A stretch of 64,000 nt of DNA from Sphingobacteriales bacterium 44-61 (lineage in GTDB: Bacteria; Bacteroidota; Bacteroidia; Chitinophagales; Chitinophagaceae): positions 125,719 to 189,718 of the forward strand of contig MKTW01000002.1 in the NCBI GenBank assembly GCA_001898405.1, in the 5' to 3' direction. The notes beneath the pieces were generated by a model. It made no database searches. It saw only the letters and a program-made list of their open reading frames with translations, and was not told the origin of the DNA. Positions 1 through 7,700 of this stretch are shown here, one piece after another (the first letter of the stretch is position 1; every line of letters starts with the position of its first letter). A program made the translations under genes and the position numbers.

Positions 1-972
1 CAGGCCGCCGTCATGCCAGGAGACTTTGATATTTCCTTTCTTATCTTTTCTGGGATAATTGAGATGGATGATGGAAGAAGGCGGGCAACTATCCACATAG
101 TTCCCTTCTGCCCACATATCTTTCCAGATATTGGCCACGCTGCATTCCGCAGATTCAGGATAATCGATCGGAAGAATGCGGAAGATCGGGTCCATGATAT
201 GGCAGGCCATATCGCCCAGGGCGCCGGTACCAAAGGCCCACCAGCCACGCCAGTTGAAAGGCAGGTATGCCGGGTTATAATCGATCTTTTTAGCCGGGCC
301 AAGCCAAAGGTCCCAATCCAGTTCTTTAGGCACTTCAAAGCTGCCTGTAGGCGTAGGGATGCCTTGCGGCCACACGGGGCGGTTGGTCCAGGCATGTGCT
401 TCCGTTACGGTACCGATCATTCCGGCATCATAGATCTCTTTGGCTTTGCGCACACCGTCACCAGAACCACCCTGGTTGCCCATTTGCGTTACCACCTTAT
501 ATTTCTTAGCCGCTTCGGTCAGCATCCTTGCTTCATAAATATCATGGGTGAGCGGTTTCTGCGTATACACGTGTTTGCCCAATTGCATGGCTGCGATCGT
601 TGCTACAGCATGCGTATTATCGGGCGTGGAAATAGAACAAGCATCGATCGAGTTTTTCTCTTTGGCGAGCATTTCCCTGAAATCCTTGTAGAAACTGGCT
701 TTCGGGAATCTCTCCCTTGTTTTCACTGCCTGCCTTTCATCCACATCACAAAGGGCTACAATGTTGACATAAGGGCTTTTTGCAAATTCCTGCAGATCGC
801 CTGCGCCTTTTCCACCCGCACCGATACCTGCTATATTCAGCTTGTCACTTGGAGCAATAAAGCCTTTGCCACCCAGCACATGACGGGGAAGAATGAGCAC
901 GCCTGCGCCAACTACAGCCGTGTTACGGATAAAATCCCGGCGGGAAGCATCGTTCTTGTTCTTATTATTCAT
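1..972 (-). CDS. Gfo/Idh/MocA-family NAD(P)-dependent oxidoreductase, exported, C-terminus cut by window edge
   Basis: Read on the minus strand this is an open frame of 324 codons running off the left edge. It starts at the ATG at 972 with a Tat-type leader (SRRDFIRNTAVVGAG followed by a hydrophobic stretch). A Rossmann dinucleotide-binding motif (IAGIGAGGKGAG) and the sequence VALCDVDERQA follow, as in Gfo/Idh/MocA enzymes. Further on are EKPLTH, with the family lysine, and WTNRPVWPQGIPTP, typical of the secreted Bacteroidota subgroup that acts on sugars or sugar-like substrates. The enzyme would work in the periplasm with a tightly bound nicotinamide cofactor. The substrate cannot be told from the sequence. 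A long plus-strand frame over the same bases is only a shadow. Confidence 0.9.
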   Translation of the reverse strand, partial: MNNKNKNDASRRDFIRNTAVVGAGVLILPRHVLGGKGFIAPSDKLNIAGIGAGGKGAGDLQEFAKSPYVNIVALCDVDERQAVKTRERFPKASFYKDFREMLAKEKNSIDACSISTPDNTHAVATIAAMQLGKHVYTQKPLTHDIYEARMLTEAAKKYKVVTQMGNQGGSGDGVRKAKEIYDAGMIGTVTEAHAWTNRPVWPQGIPTPTGSFEVPKELDWDLWLGPAKKIDYNPAYLPFNWRGWWAFGTGALGDMACHIMDPIFRILPIDYPESAECSVANIWKDMWAEGNYVDSCPPSSIIHLNYPRKDKKGNIKVSWHDGGL

Positions 973-1003
973 TTGTATATATTTTATTGCTTTTAGTTAA
1001 ATG

Positions 1004-1028
1004 GAATGCCTCTTATTAACAGGCATTC
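1004..1028. repeat. Inverted repeat in the leader of the oxidoreductase gene
   Basis: GAATGCCT (1004-1011) and AGGCATTC (1021-1028) are perfect 8-bp arms around a 9-base AT-rich loop. It lies about 30 bases upstream of the minus-strand start at 972, so it could form a hairpin in the leader mRNA or serve as an operator. No T-tract follows, so it is not an ordinary terminator. Confidence 0.4.
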
Positions 1029-1127
1029 ATCAGGCAAAATTTTGGATTAAGGTAATAAAAAAGTTTATAGTTTATCCATCAGAAGAGGAGGTTTCGTATT
1101 ATCTGTAAAATATTTTTTGGTTATTGC

Positions 1128-1135
1128 TAATTTTG
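1128..1135 (+). promoter_or_regulatory. Bacteroidota -7 box (TAATTTTG) for csaA-ogt
   Basis: TAATTTTG matches the Bacteroidota consensus TAnnTTTG exactly and ends 10 bases before the first possible ATG (1146). No convincing -33 TTTG is seen at the usual spacing. The predicted start of transcription would be only a few bases before the coding region. Confidence 0.5.
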
Positions 1136-1145
1136 TATAAGAAAT

Positions 1146-1499
1146 ATGCTCGAAATGATGAATTCCCCTATTACCTGGTCTGATTTTGAAAAGATCGATA
1201 TGCGTGCAGGAACAATTATAGAAGTAAGTGATTTCCCTAAGGCCCGGAAGCCGGCCTTCAAACTGAAGATCGATTTTGGCAGCGAGATCGGTATTAAGCA
1301 ATCATCTGCACAGATCACCCGGTTTTACAATAAAGAAAATCTATTGAACCGCCAGGTGATAGCCGTCGTGAACTTTCCACCCAAGCAGATCGCTGATTTT
1401 ATGAGTGAATGCCTGGTGCTGGGAGTATATGATGAAAATAAGGACGTAATTTTATTACAGCCCGGGCAGCCAGCCTCAAACGGGATGAAGATTGGATAA
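1146..1499 (+). CDS. csaA: CsaA-like tRNA-binding-domain protein
   Basis: This is a single OB-fold tRNA_bind domain protein of about 115 residues. The sequence FEKIDMRAGTIIEVSDFPKA at the N-terminus and the signature VVNFPPKQIADFMSECLVLG are diagnostic of CsaA. The family forms dimers and in Bacillus is linked to export chaperone activity; it also resembles the C-terminal tRNA-binding domain of methionyl-tRNA synthetases. In-frame ATGs lie at 1146, 1155 and 1158, and 1158 (MNSPITWSDF) fits homologue length best. The gene overlaps the following ogt by 8 bases, implying translational coupling in one transcript. The pairing with a DNA-repair gene gives no clear functional link. Confidence 0.9.
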   Translation: MLEMMNSPITWSDFEKIDMRAGTIIEVSDFPKARKPAFKLKIDFGSEIGIKQSSAQITRFYNKENLLNRQVIAVVNFPPKQIADFMSECLVLGVYDENKDVILLQPGQPASNGMKIG

Positions 1500-1989
1500 C
1501 AAATACACTACATATTATCAATCGCCGGTAGGATTGCTGAGGATATCAGGCACTCCGGATTTTATCAGCGAAGTTCATTTCATGAATGAAGCGCCGGAAT
1601 CTATTTCCGCTAAGGAGGAACCACCGCCGATGCTGATACAATGCGTAGAACAACTTATCCAGTATTTCAACGGACAAAGAAGAGTATTTGAATTACCGCT
1701 TAACCAGCCCGGCACTCCTTTCCAGCAACAAACCTGGAACCTGCTTACCGGCATCCCATTTGGCAAAACCATCAGTTATCTCCAACTGGCAATAAAAACC
1801 GGTGACCCAAAAGCCACCCGTGCTGTGGCCAGTGCCAATGGCCGCAACAATATCGCGATCATTGTGCCCTGCCATCGCGTGATCGGTTCCAATCGGGAAC
1901 TTATAGGCTATGGCGGTGGATTATGGAGAAAGAAATGGTTGCTGGAACATGAAACGAAGATCATGTATGGCGTGCAAACACTGTTCTGA
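1492..1989 (+). CDS. ogt: Methylated-DNA--protein-cysteine S-methyltransferase
   Basis: A 165-residue suicide DNA-repair protein that moves the methyl group from O6-methylguanine to its own cysteine. The active-site motif PCHRV is at residues 126-130 with the acceptor Cys127, preceded by the helix-turn-helix residues ATRAVASANGRNN and followed by GYGGGLWRKKWLLEHE. The N-terminal part (YYQSPVGLLRISG) is the ribonuclease-like Methyltransf_1N domain. The only start that keeps this domain is a TTG at 1492, inside the 3' end of csaA, so translation probably depends on that upstream gene. Length fits Ogt rather than the larger Ada. The exact symbol (ogt or adaB) is uncertain. Confidence 0.93.
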   Translation: MDNKYTTYYQSPVGLLRISGTPDFISEVHFMNEAPESISAKEEPPPMLIQCVEQLIQYFNGQRRVFELPLNQPGTPFQQQTWNLLTGIPFGKTISYLQLAIKTGDPKATRAVASANGRNNIAIIVPCHRVIGSNRELIGYGGGLWRKKWLLEHETKIMYGVQTLF

Positions 1990-1994
1990 TCAAC

Positions 1995-2477
1995 TCAGCT
2001 CAGCTCTTTATCGGTGAAGGCGAAGGGCAATAATTTTGATACACTCTCCACTATAATGATCTCTCCGCTTTGTCCGCTAAGAATAACGCGCAAAGGTTTA
2101 CCTCCACGGCTTTCATATTCCAGCAAAGCCTGACGGCACATGCCACAGGGAGAGATAGGATGAATGCTTTCCCCTTTCTCATTATCATAACTGATAGCGA
2201 TGGTATCTATTGCAATGCCGGGAAACAAAGTTGCTGCGGTAGAAAGTAATGAACGCTCCGCACATATACCCACCGGGAAAGAAGCGTTCTCCTGGTTGGT
2301 GCCTGTAACTACTCCCTTTTCCGTACGCGCTGCTGCACCAACACGGAAGCGGGAATAAGGAGCATAAGCTTGCTTTGTGATAGTTCTTGCAGTGGTCAGC
2401 AGTTCTGCATCTTCTTTACTGAGCTCACTCATATCCTGGTAAACCTGGTACTCGATTTCAATTTTCTTCTCCTTCAT
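1995..2477 (-). CDS. cdd: Cytidine deaminase
   Basis: A 160-residue homotetrameric-type zinc cytidine deaminase that converts (deoxy)cytidine to (deoxy)uridine in pyrimidine salvage. Both zinc motifs are present: CAERS, giving the first Cys and the catalytic Glu, and PCGMCRQ, giving two more Cys. The N-terminal APYSRFRVGAAA and the substrate-binding GTNQENASFP are characteristic. An AAGGA sequence lies about seven bases before the ATG, an unusual Shine-Dalgarno-like site for this genome. Its 3' end converges on ogt with a 5-base gap. A terminator upstream (2495-2523) separates it from lepB, so it has its own promoter, which I could not identify. Confidence 0.95.
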   Translation of the reverse strand: MKEKKIEIEYQVYQDMSELSKEDAELLTTARTITKQAYAPYSRFRVGAAARTEKGVVTGTNQENASFPVGICAERSLLSTAATLFPGIAIDTIAISYDNEKGESIHPISPCGMCRQALLEYESRGGKPLRVILSGQSGEIIIVESVSKLLPFAFTDKELS

Positions 2478-2494
2478 AATAAATCCTTGTGAGA

Positions 2495-2523
2495 CAAAAA
2501 TGCCCCGGTCAGTTCCGGGGCAT
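2495..2523 (-). terminator. Rho-independent terminator after lepB
   Basis: On the minus strand, ATGCCCCGG, a 6-base loop and CCGGGGCAT form a perfect GC-rich 9-bp stem followed directly by TTTTG. It sits between the lepB stop and the cdd start. Confidence 0.85.
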
Positions 2524-2540
2524 CTAAAGTTAGTTTATTT

Positions 2541-4073
2541 TTATTTCACGATATTAAACAACCGTTTCCAGCGGGGTCCTCCCTCCCAACTAAACCAGAT
2601 CATCCAGGCTTTTCCCACAATCATGTTCTCCGGCACAAATCCCCAGTAACGGCTATCCTGTGAGCCCTGGCGGTTATCACCCATCATCCAGTAATAATCC
2701 ATTTTGAAGGTATAGCTATTGGTTTCTGCTCCATTCAGGAAATACTTGCCATTCTTTTCCTGCAGGTCATTATGCTCATAAATACGGATCGCCCTTTCGT
2801 AGATATTAAAATTCTCGGGGGTCAGTTGAACTGTTGCTCCTTTTTTAGGGATCCATACAGGCCCGAAATTATCCCTCGACCACCTGTGAAGAGTGTCATA
2901 AGGGAATACATCACCTGCTGCATAACCATACTGCGTATCGGGCACAATGCTTTTGGCCAGGCCATTCTTCAGCATCTGTTCTTTGGCCTTGTAAGTAAGC
3001 AGCATTTTATATTCATTAGGCCGGCCTGTAGCACTGTATTCTCCTTTATCAAAGTCAACGTCGTATTCATTCTTCATCATATCCATATCCAGTGCCGGGG
3101 CTGTTACCGTTACGATATAATTCAATTCAGAATAAGGAGGCGGGTCTTGCTTCACACCATTGGTATACACCACATCGTCTTTTACCTCGATAGTATCGCC
3201 AGACACACCAACACAGCGTTTGATATAGTTATCTGTCTTATCCACCGGATGCGATACAACCGGGAAGTTCTGGCGATCGGCCAGTACCATCTGGTCTTCC
3301 CGTGATCCGAGCGCTGCCCTTCTTTTTATATCAATGTAGGGGTTGTATGATTCAAAGCCTTCGGCATGGATCACAGTATCACCCGCAGGAAAATTGAACA
3401 CTACCACATCCCCTCTTTTGGGAGCGCTCGCAAACCAACGGATATAAGGCAGCTTTATCAGCTCCGAATAAGACTTGCCATTGGTAACAGGCATGTAGTT
3501 ATGAACAAAAGGAACCGACAGGGGTGTGTTGGGAATACGGGGGCCGTAACTCAGTTTACTTACAAAAAGAAAATCCTTTACCAGCAAGGTTTTTTCCATC
3601 GAGCCGGAAGGGATAGTATAGGCTTCAAAAATAAAAGTGCGGATCAGCGTAGCAGCTACTACAGCAAAGATGGCAGCATCTACCCATTCCCTCCAGGCAG
3701 CTTTATGATATCTTTTTACAGCTTCGGGGCCTACAAAACGGGTATCCTTTTGAGCAGCCAGCCAGGGAAAATAGAATGGCGCAAACAGGGCCGCCATTGT
3801 ATGCTGACCGAATGAATACTTACCGAATACTTTAGCAAATTCAATAAAGATCCCTGGAGTAATGAACCATCCGACCACGGGAATGAATTGCCAGAACACC
3901 CAATGCTTGGGGCGTTGGGCTATTTCCTGCATCACCCAGGTGTTATAAAACGGAACGTATGCTTTCCAGGAAGGCACTCCAGCTTTGGCAAACAATTTTG
4001 CCAGTCCGAATGATGGCAGAAATACAAGAAGGGTACCTATAAGATAAATGACCAGTAAATGTTGTAAAGGCAT
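2541..4073 (-). CDS. lepB: Signal peptidase I, long Bacteroidota form
   Basis: A 510-residue S26 leader peptidase that cleaves signal peptides from exported proteins at the inner membrane. The catalytic serine is S158 in IPSGSMEKTLL, and the general-base lysine is K285 in YIKRCVGVSGD. Box E is GDNRQGSQDSRYWGFV near the C-terminus. Unlike the E. coli enzyme, it has an N-terminal section of about 125 residues with several hydrophobic segments (residues 5-25, 58-80 and 90-105) before the usual membrane anchor at 131-148. The section between the catalytic Ser and Lys boxes and box E is also enlarged. This long form is common in Bacteroidota. It is terminated by the hairpin at 2495-2523. Confidence 0.95.
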   Translation of the reverse strand: MPLQHLLVIYLIGTLLVFLPSFGLAKLFAKAGVPSWKAYVPFYNTWVMQEIAQRPKHWVFWQFIPVVGWFITPGIFIEFAKVFGKYSFGQHTMAALFAPFYFPWLAAQKDTRFVGPEAVKRYHKAAWREWVDAAIFAVVAATLIRTFIFEAYTIPSGSMEKTLLVKDFLFVSKLSYGPRIPNTPLSVPFVHNYMPVTNGKSYSELIKLPYIRWFASAPKRGDVVVFNFPAGDTVIHAEGFESYNPYIDIKRRAALGSREDQMVLADRQNFPVVSHPVDKTDNYIKRCVGVSGDTIEVKDDVVYTNGVKQDPPPYSELNYIVTVTAPALDMDMMKNEYDVDFDKGEYSATGRPNEYKMLLTYKAKEQMLKNGLAKSIVPDTQYGYAAGDVFPYDTLHRWSRDNFGPVWIPKKGATVQLTPENFNIYERAIRIYEHNDLQEKNGKYFLNGAETNSYTFKMDYYWMMGDNRQGSQDSRYWGFVPENMIVGKAWMIWFSWEGGPRWKRLFNIVK

Positions 4074-4157
4074 GAGCCTGATTTTATTTTAATCGGATAA
4101 AAGTATTACTTATAAGGCGTCGTTCAAACAGAAACTTTTGCTAATATGGATAAGTGG

Positions 4158-5318
4158 TCAGCGGGGCATTACATAGCTTTTCACATCGTCGCCGGTGATA
4201 TTCTTGGACGATAAGATGACGAGGCGCTCTACTACGTTGCGCAACTCACGGATATTCCCCGTCCAGTTATATTCCTGCAAGAGCTTCAATGCATCTTCGT
4301 CTATACCTTTTTTAACAATTCCATAATCGGCACAGATATCTTCGAGGAACTGGTCAACCAGCACAGGTATATCATCCCGCCTGTCGTTGAGGGAAGGAAC
4401 ATGAATAAGGATCACGCTCAAACGGTGATAGAGGTCGAGGCGGAAAGCTTTTGCATCCACTTCCTTTAAAAGATCTTTATTGGTAGCAGCGATCACTCTT
4501 ACATCCACGTTGATGTCTTTATCCGCACCAACACGGGTGATCTTGCCTTCCTGCAGGGCGCGCAGCACTTTTGCCTGGGCGCTAAGGCTCATATCGCCGA
4601 TCTCATCCAGGAAAAGAGTGCCTCCGTTGGCCTGTTCAAATTTTCCTATCCGTTGTTTGATCGCAGAAGTGAAAGATCCTTTTTCGTGGCCAAACAGTTC
4701 GCTTTCGATCAGTTCGGTAGGAATAGCAGCACAGTTTACTTCCACCAATGGCCCGGTGTTGCGATTGCTTTTTTCATGCACCCAACGGGCTACCAGTTCC
4801 TTCCCCACCCCGTTTTCACCGGTGATAAGGATGCGGGCATCAGTTGGTGCAACTTTATCGATAGTGTCTTTTATTTTTTGCATGGGTGCAGAACTGCCGA
4901 TCATTTCCTGCACGCGGCTCACTTTGCGTTTCAGCACTTTGGTTTCCGTTACCAGGCTGGTGCGTTCCATGGCATTGCGGATGGTGATCAGCAAGCGGTT
5001 CAGATCAGGCGGTTTCGAGATATAGTCGTAAGCACCTTTTTTTACAGCTTCCACGGCAGTTTCGATATTGCCGTGCCCGGATATCATGATAATGGGAATA
5101 TCAGGATTGATCTCGCTGGCTTTCTGCAGGAATTCGATCCCGTCCAGCTTGGGCATTTTTATATCACATAGAACGAGGTCGAAGGTTTTTTCCTTGAATT
5201 TTTTCAGTCCTTCTTCACCATCGGATGCTTCATCCAGTTTATAGCCTTCAAACGAGAGTATTTCGGTCAAAGTCTTGCGGATCGCCTTTTCATCATCAAT
5301 GATCAGTATATCAGCCAT
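4158..5318 (-). CDS. NtrC-like response regulator with AAA+ domain but no DNA-binding domain
   Basis: A 386-residue protein. The receiver domain (1-120) has phospho-acceptor Asp52 in LCDIKMP and the conserved Lys in YISKPP. The sigma-54 AAA+ domain (about 140-365) has P-loop GENGVGKE (167-174), Walker B LFLDEIGD and a LYHRL arginine region. Two oddities are seen directly. The sigma-54 contact loop, GAFTGA in canonical activators, reads GSFTSA (214-219). The protein also stops just after the AAA+ lid (NIRELRNVVERL), with no Fis-type helix-turn-helix. It may therefore act from solution or on a partner other than sigma-54. No kinase gene is adjacent. A promoter box lies at 5336-5343. Confidence 0.92.
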   Translation of the reverse strand: MADILIIDDEKAIRKTLTEILSFEGYKLDEASDGEEGLKKFKEKTFDLVLCDIKMPKLDGIEFLQKASEINPDIPIIMISGHGNIETAVEAVKKGAYDYISKPPDLNRLLITIRNAMERTSLVTETKVLKRKVSRVQEMIGSSAPMQKIKDTIDKVAPTDARILITGENGVGKELVARWVHEKSNRNTGPLVEVNCAAIPTELIESELFGHEKGSFTSAIKQRIGKFEQANGGTLFLDEIGDMSLSAQAKVLRALQEGKITRVGADKDINVDVRVIAATNKDLLKEVDAKAFRLDLYHRLSVILIHVPSLNDRRDDIPVLVDQFLEDICADYGIVKKGIDEDALKLLQEYNWTGNIRELRNVVERLVILSSKNITGDDVKSYVMPR

Positions 5319-5335
5319 TAAATCAGGTTTAGGCG

Positions 5336-5343
5336 CAAAAATA
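5336..5343 (-). promoter_or_regulatory. -7 box (TATTTTTG) for the NtrC-like regulator
   Basis: On the minus strand TATTTTTG fits TAnnTTTG exactly and lies 17 bases upstream of the ATG at 5318, leaving a leader of roughly 12 bases. Confidence 0.5.
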
Positions 5344-5394
5344 TGTATTTAAGGGAGAAAACGAGGAGGGGGCTAAAAGGGGCGTAAAAACAAA

Positions 5395-5424
5395 GAGGCC
5401 GGATAGAAATCCAGCCTCGTTTTT
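5395..5424. terminator. Hairpin flanked by T/A tracts, possible second terminator
   Basis: GAGGC-GGA and TCC-GCCTC pair with one mismatch around a short loop (5395-5418). TTTTT follows on the plus strand and a T-rich run follows on the minus strand, so it could stop transcription either way. In context it would act as a backup terminator after pdhB. Confidence 0.5.
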
Positions 5425-5537
5425 AAAATCCAATATCCTATGAAAAACCATTACAAAGATGCACTTTTAGATGCAAAACGCTGCATTATCTGAGAAAAAA
5501 ATATTAAGCGTAAATCTACGATTTGTGAATAAACACG

Positions 5538-5567
5538 AAAAACCCGCTTATTATATTAACAAGCGGG
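5538..5567 (-). terminator. Terminator after pdhB
   Basis: On the minus strand CCCGCTT, an 11-base loop and AAGCGGG are followed by TTTTT. It lies just past the pdhB stop. The rest of 5319-5595 holds only the promoter and the second hairpin; no small gene is convincing there. Confidence 0.8.
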
Positions 5568-5595
5568 CTAAAAGTCTATTAAAATTGTGGATAAC

Positions 5596-6585
5596 CTACT
5601 TTTTCAGATACATTACTTCTTTCACTAATTTCACTGTTCTGCTCACGTCGGGCAAAGCAGCAGCAACCAGGTTTGGCGCATAGTGTAAAGGCGCATCAGC
5701 AGCCGTGATCCGGCGGATCGGTGCGTCCAGGTAATCAAATCCTTCTTTTTGTATACGGTAAGTGATTTCAGAAGAAACTGAAGCAAAAGGCCATTGTTCT
5801 TCCACGATCACGAGACGGTTGGTCTTCTTCACACTCTCCAGGATCGTTTTCCAGTCGAGCGGACGGATCGTTCTCAGATCGATCACTTCTGCGCTTATCC
5901 CTTCCTTCTCCAATTCAGCAGCAGCACCTAGGGCCACTTTCATCATTTTATTGAAAGAAACAATGGTCACGTCCCTGCCTGCTTTTTTCACATCGGCTTT
6001 ACCAAGTTCGATATAGTATTCTTCCTCGGGGATTTCCATTTTATCACCATACATCTGCTCGCTTTCCATGAACATCACCGGATCTTCTTCATAACGGATA
6101 GCCTGTTTCAATAAACCCTTGGCATCATAACCATTGCTCGGCGATACGACTTTAATACCAGGGATATTTGCATATAATGCTTCGAAAGCAGTTGAGTGTT
6201 GGGCGCCTAACTGGCCGGCTGAGCCATTACCACCGCGGAAAACGATGGGGCAGGATATTTGTCCACCGCTCATTGCCAACATTTTGGAAGCTGTATTGAG
6301 AATTTGATCTAAGGCCAGTACAGCAAAGTTCCAGGTCATGAACTCTACGATGGGACGAAGGCCGTTTTGAGCAGCCCCCACGCCAACCGCTGTAAAACCC
6401 AGTTCTGCGATCGGTGTATCTATCACTCTTTTCGGACCAAATTCAGCCAGCATACCCTGGCTCACTTTATAAGCGCCATTATATTCTGCCACTTCTTCAC
6501 CCATCAGGAAAACCCGGTCATCCCTTCTCATTTCTTCAGACATTGCTTCACGGAGAGCGTCACGAAATGCGATTGATCTTGCCAT
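5596..6585 (-). CDS. pdhB: Pyruvate dehydrogenase E1 component, beta subunit
   Basis: A 329-residue protein. The N-terminal pyrimidine-binding domain of thiamine-diphosphate enzymes has the conserved Glu in IAELGFTAVGVGAAQNG. It is followed by FRGGNGSAGQLGAQHST and a transketolase C-terminal domain (VIDLRTIRPLDW, VIVEEQWPFASVSSEI). With an alpha subunit encoded elsewhere it decarboxylates pyruvate and passes the acetyl group to E2. The stand-alone beta gene, with alpha and E2 not adjacent, is a common Bacteroidota arrangement. Branched-chain 2-oxoacid E1-beta is the close alternative; the overall sequence (MARSIAFRDALREAMSEEM) favours pyruvate. It has its own promoter box and terminator, so it is probably monocistronic. 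Confidence 0.93.
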   Translation of the reverse strand: MARSIAFRDALREAMSEEMRRDDRVFLMGEEVAEYNGAYKVSQGMLAEFGPKRVIDTPIAELGFTAVGVGAAQNGLRPIVEFMTWNFAVLALDQILNTASKMLAMSGGQISCPIVFRGGNGSAGQLGAQHSTAFEALYANIPGIKVVSPSNGYDAKGLLKQAIRYEEDPVMFMESEQMYGDKMEIPEEEYYIELGKADVKKAGRDVTIVSFNKMMKVALGAAAELEKEGISAEVIDLRTIRPLDWKTILESVKKTNRLVIVEEQWPFASVSSEITYRIQKEGFDYLDAPIRRITAADAPLHYAPNLVAAALPDVSRTVKLVKEVMYLKK

Positions 6586-6611
6586 TTTATTCGGTTAATT
6601 TTTAAGAGGGG

Positions 6612-6619
6612 CAAAAATA
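6612..6619 (-). promoter_or_regulatory. -7 box (TATTTTTG) for pdhB
   Basis: Exact TAnnTTTG match on the minus strand, 26 bases upstream of the pdhB ATG at 6585. Confidence 0.5.
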
Positions 6620-6703
6620 AGCGAGATGGCCGATAAAACCTAAAATCAGCCGGTTAACCCATAGGGTTCGCTGGCAGCCATCAAACCACAAATCCCTATC
6701 AAG

Positions 6704-6711
6704 TATATTTG
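6704..6711 (+). promoter_or_regulatory. -7 box (TATATTTG) for ypdA, three bases from the start codon
   Basis: TATATTTG is an exact TAnnTTTG match that ends three bases before the ATG at 6715. If the usual spacing holds, transcription would begin at or next to the start codon, giving a leaderless mRNA. Confidence 0.5.
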
Positions 6712-6714
6712 CTT

Positions 6715-7698
6715 ATGTCTTCCACTCACTACCCTATCATCATTGTCGGCGGCGGTCCAATCGGCCTGGCTTGTGCGATCGCTGCGCAAAAAGCAGGTCT
6801 GCCTTATCTTATCCTCGAAAAAGGCAGTCTCGTGAATTCACTTTATCACTACCCGGTGAACATGACTTTTTTTTCCACTTCAGAAAGGCTGGAAATCGGG
6901 AATGTCCCGTTTGTGAGCAATAATCCCAAACCTACCCGCTCCGAAGCGTTGGAATATTACCGCCGGGTAACCAGCTCCTTTCACCTGAATATTCATTTGT
7001 TTGAAGAAGTATTATCGATTGATCGCCTTTCAGGGAATGCCGGCTTTGGCGTAAAGACCGGCAAGGCGCAATACACCGCCAATTACATTATCATAGCAAC
7101 CGGCTTTTATGATATCCCCTACCGGTTGAATATTCCCGGTGAAGATCTTCCCAAAGTGACGCATTACTACAAAGACCCGAACTTTTATGCTTTCCAGAAA
7201 GTGTTAGTGATAGGCGCACAGAATTCCGCAGTGGATGCGGCATTGGAAACCTGGCGGAAAGGTGCTGAAGTTACAATGGTGATCAGAGGGGAAGAGATCG
7301 GCAAACGTGTGAAATACTGGGTGCGCCCTGATATCCTCAACCGCATACAGGAAGGCTCCATCAAAGCGCTTTATCATTCTTCTGTTACAGCTATCCGCGA
7401 ACAGGAAGTGGATATTCAAACTCCGGATGGAATGATCACCATAGAAAATGATTGGGTGATCGCTGCTACAGGATACCAACCCAACCTGGATTTTCTCCGG
7501 AAAACCGGGATCAGGTTATCTGATGATGAAGTGATGTGCCCCTATATCCATGAAGAAACACATGAAACCAATGTACCGGGTATCTATCTCGCAGGAGTGA
7601 TCTGCGGAGGAATGAATACGCACCGCCTGTTCATTGAAAACTCAAGAGAGCACGCAGACAAGATCATTCAGCATATCAGGAACAAACCGGGAAACTAG
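6715..7698 (+). CDS. ypdA: YpdA-family FAD/NAD(P)-binding oxidoreductase (putative bacillithiol disulfide reductase)
   Basis: A 327-residue flavoprotein. The N-terminal FAD motif is IIVGGGPIGLACAIAAQKAG, a second nucleotide-binding motif (VLVIGAQNSAVDAALE) lies near residue 165, and the C-terminal FAD contact is IYLAGVICGGMN. The run of YHYPVNMTFFSTSERLEIG is typical of YpdA (Bdr), the reductase that recycles oxidised bacillithiol with NADPH. There is no CxxC redox pair, as expected for YpdA and unlike thioredoxin reductase. I chose the ATG at 6715 over a TTG at 6709 because it places the flavin motif as in homologues. It implies that the host makes bacillithiol; no bsh gene is in the window. 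It converges on the thiolase gene with a 2-base gap. Confidence 0.88.
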   Translation: MSSTHYPIIIVGGGPIGLACAIAAQKAGLPYLILEKGSLVNSLYHYPVNMTFFSTSERLEIGNVPFVSNNPKPTRSEALEYYRRVTSSFHLNIHLFEEVLSIDRLSGNAGFGVKTGKAQYTANYIIIATGFYDIPYRLNIPGEDLPKVTHYYKDPNFYAFQKVLVIGAQNSAVDAALETWRKGAEVTMVIRGEEIGKRVKYWVRPDILNRIQEGSIKALYHSSVTAIREQEVDIQTPDGMITIENDWVIAATGYQPNLDFLRKTGIRLSDDEVMCPYIHEETHETNVPGIYLAGVICGGMNTHRLFIENSREHADKIIQHIRNKPGN

Positions 7699-7700
7699 GC

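Noticed and set aside
13-996. 327-codon plus-strand open frame at the left edge
   Set aside because: It is the antisense shadow of the minus-strand oxidoreductase gene, which has Tat, Rossmann and EKP motifs; the plus frame has no recognisable domain.
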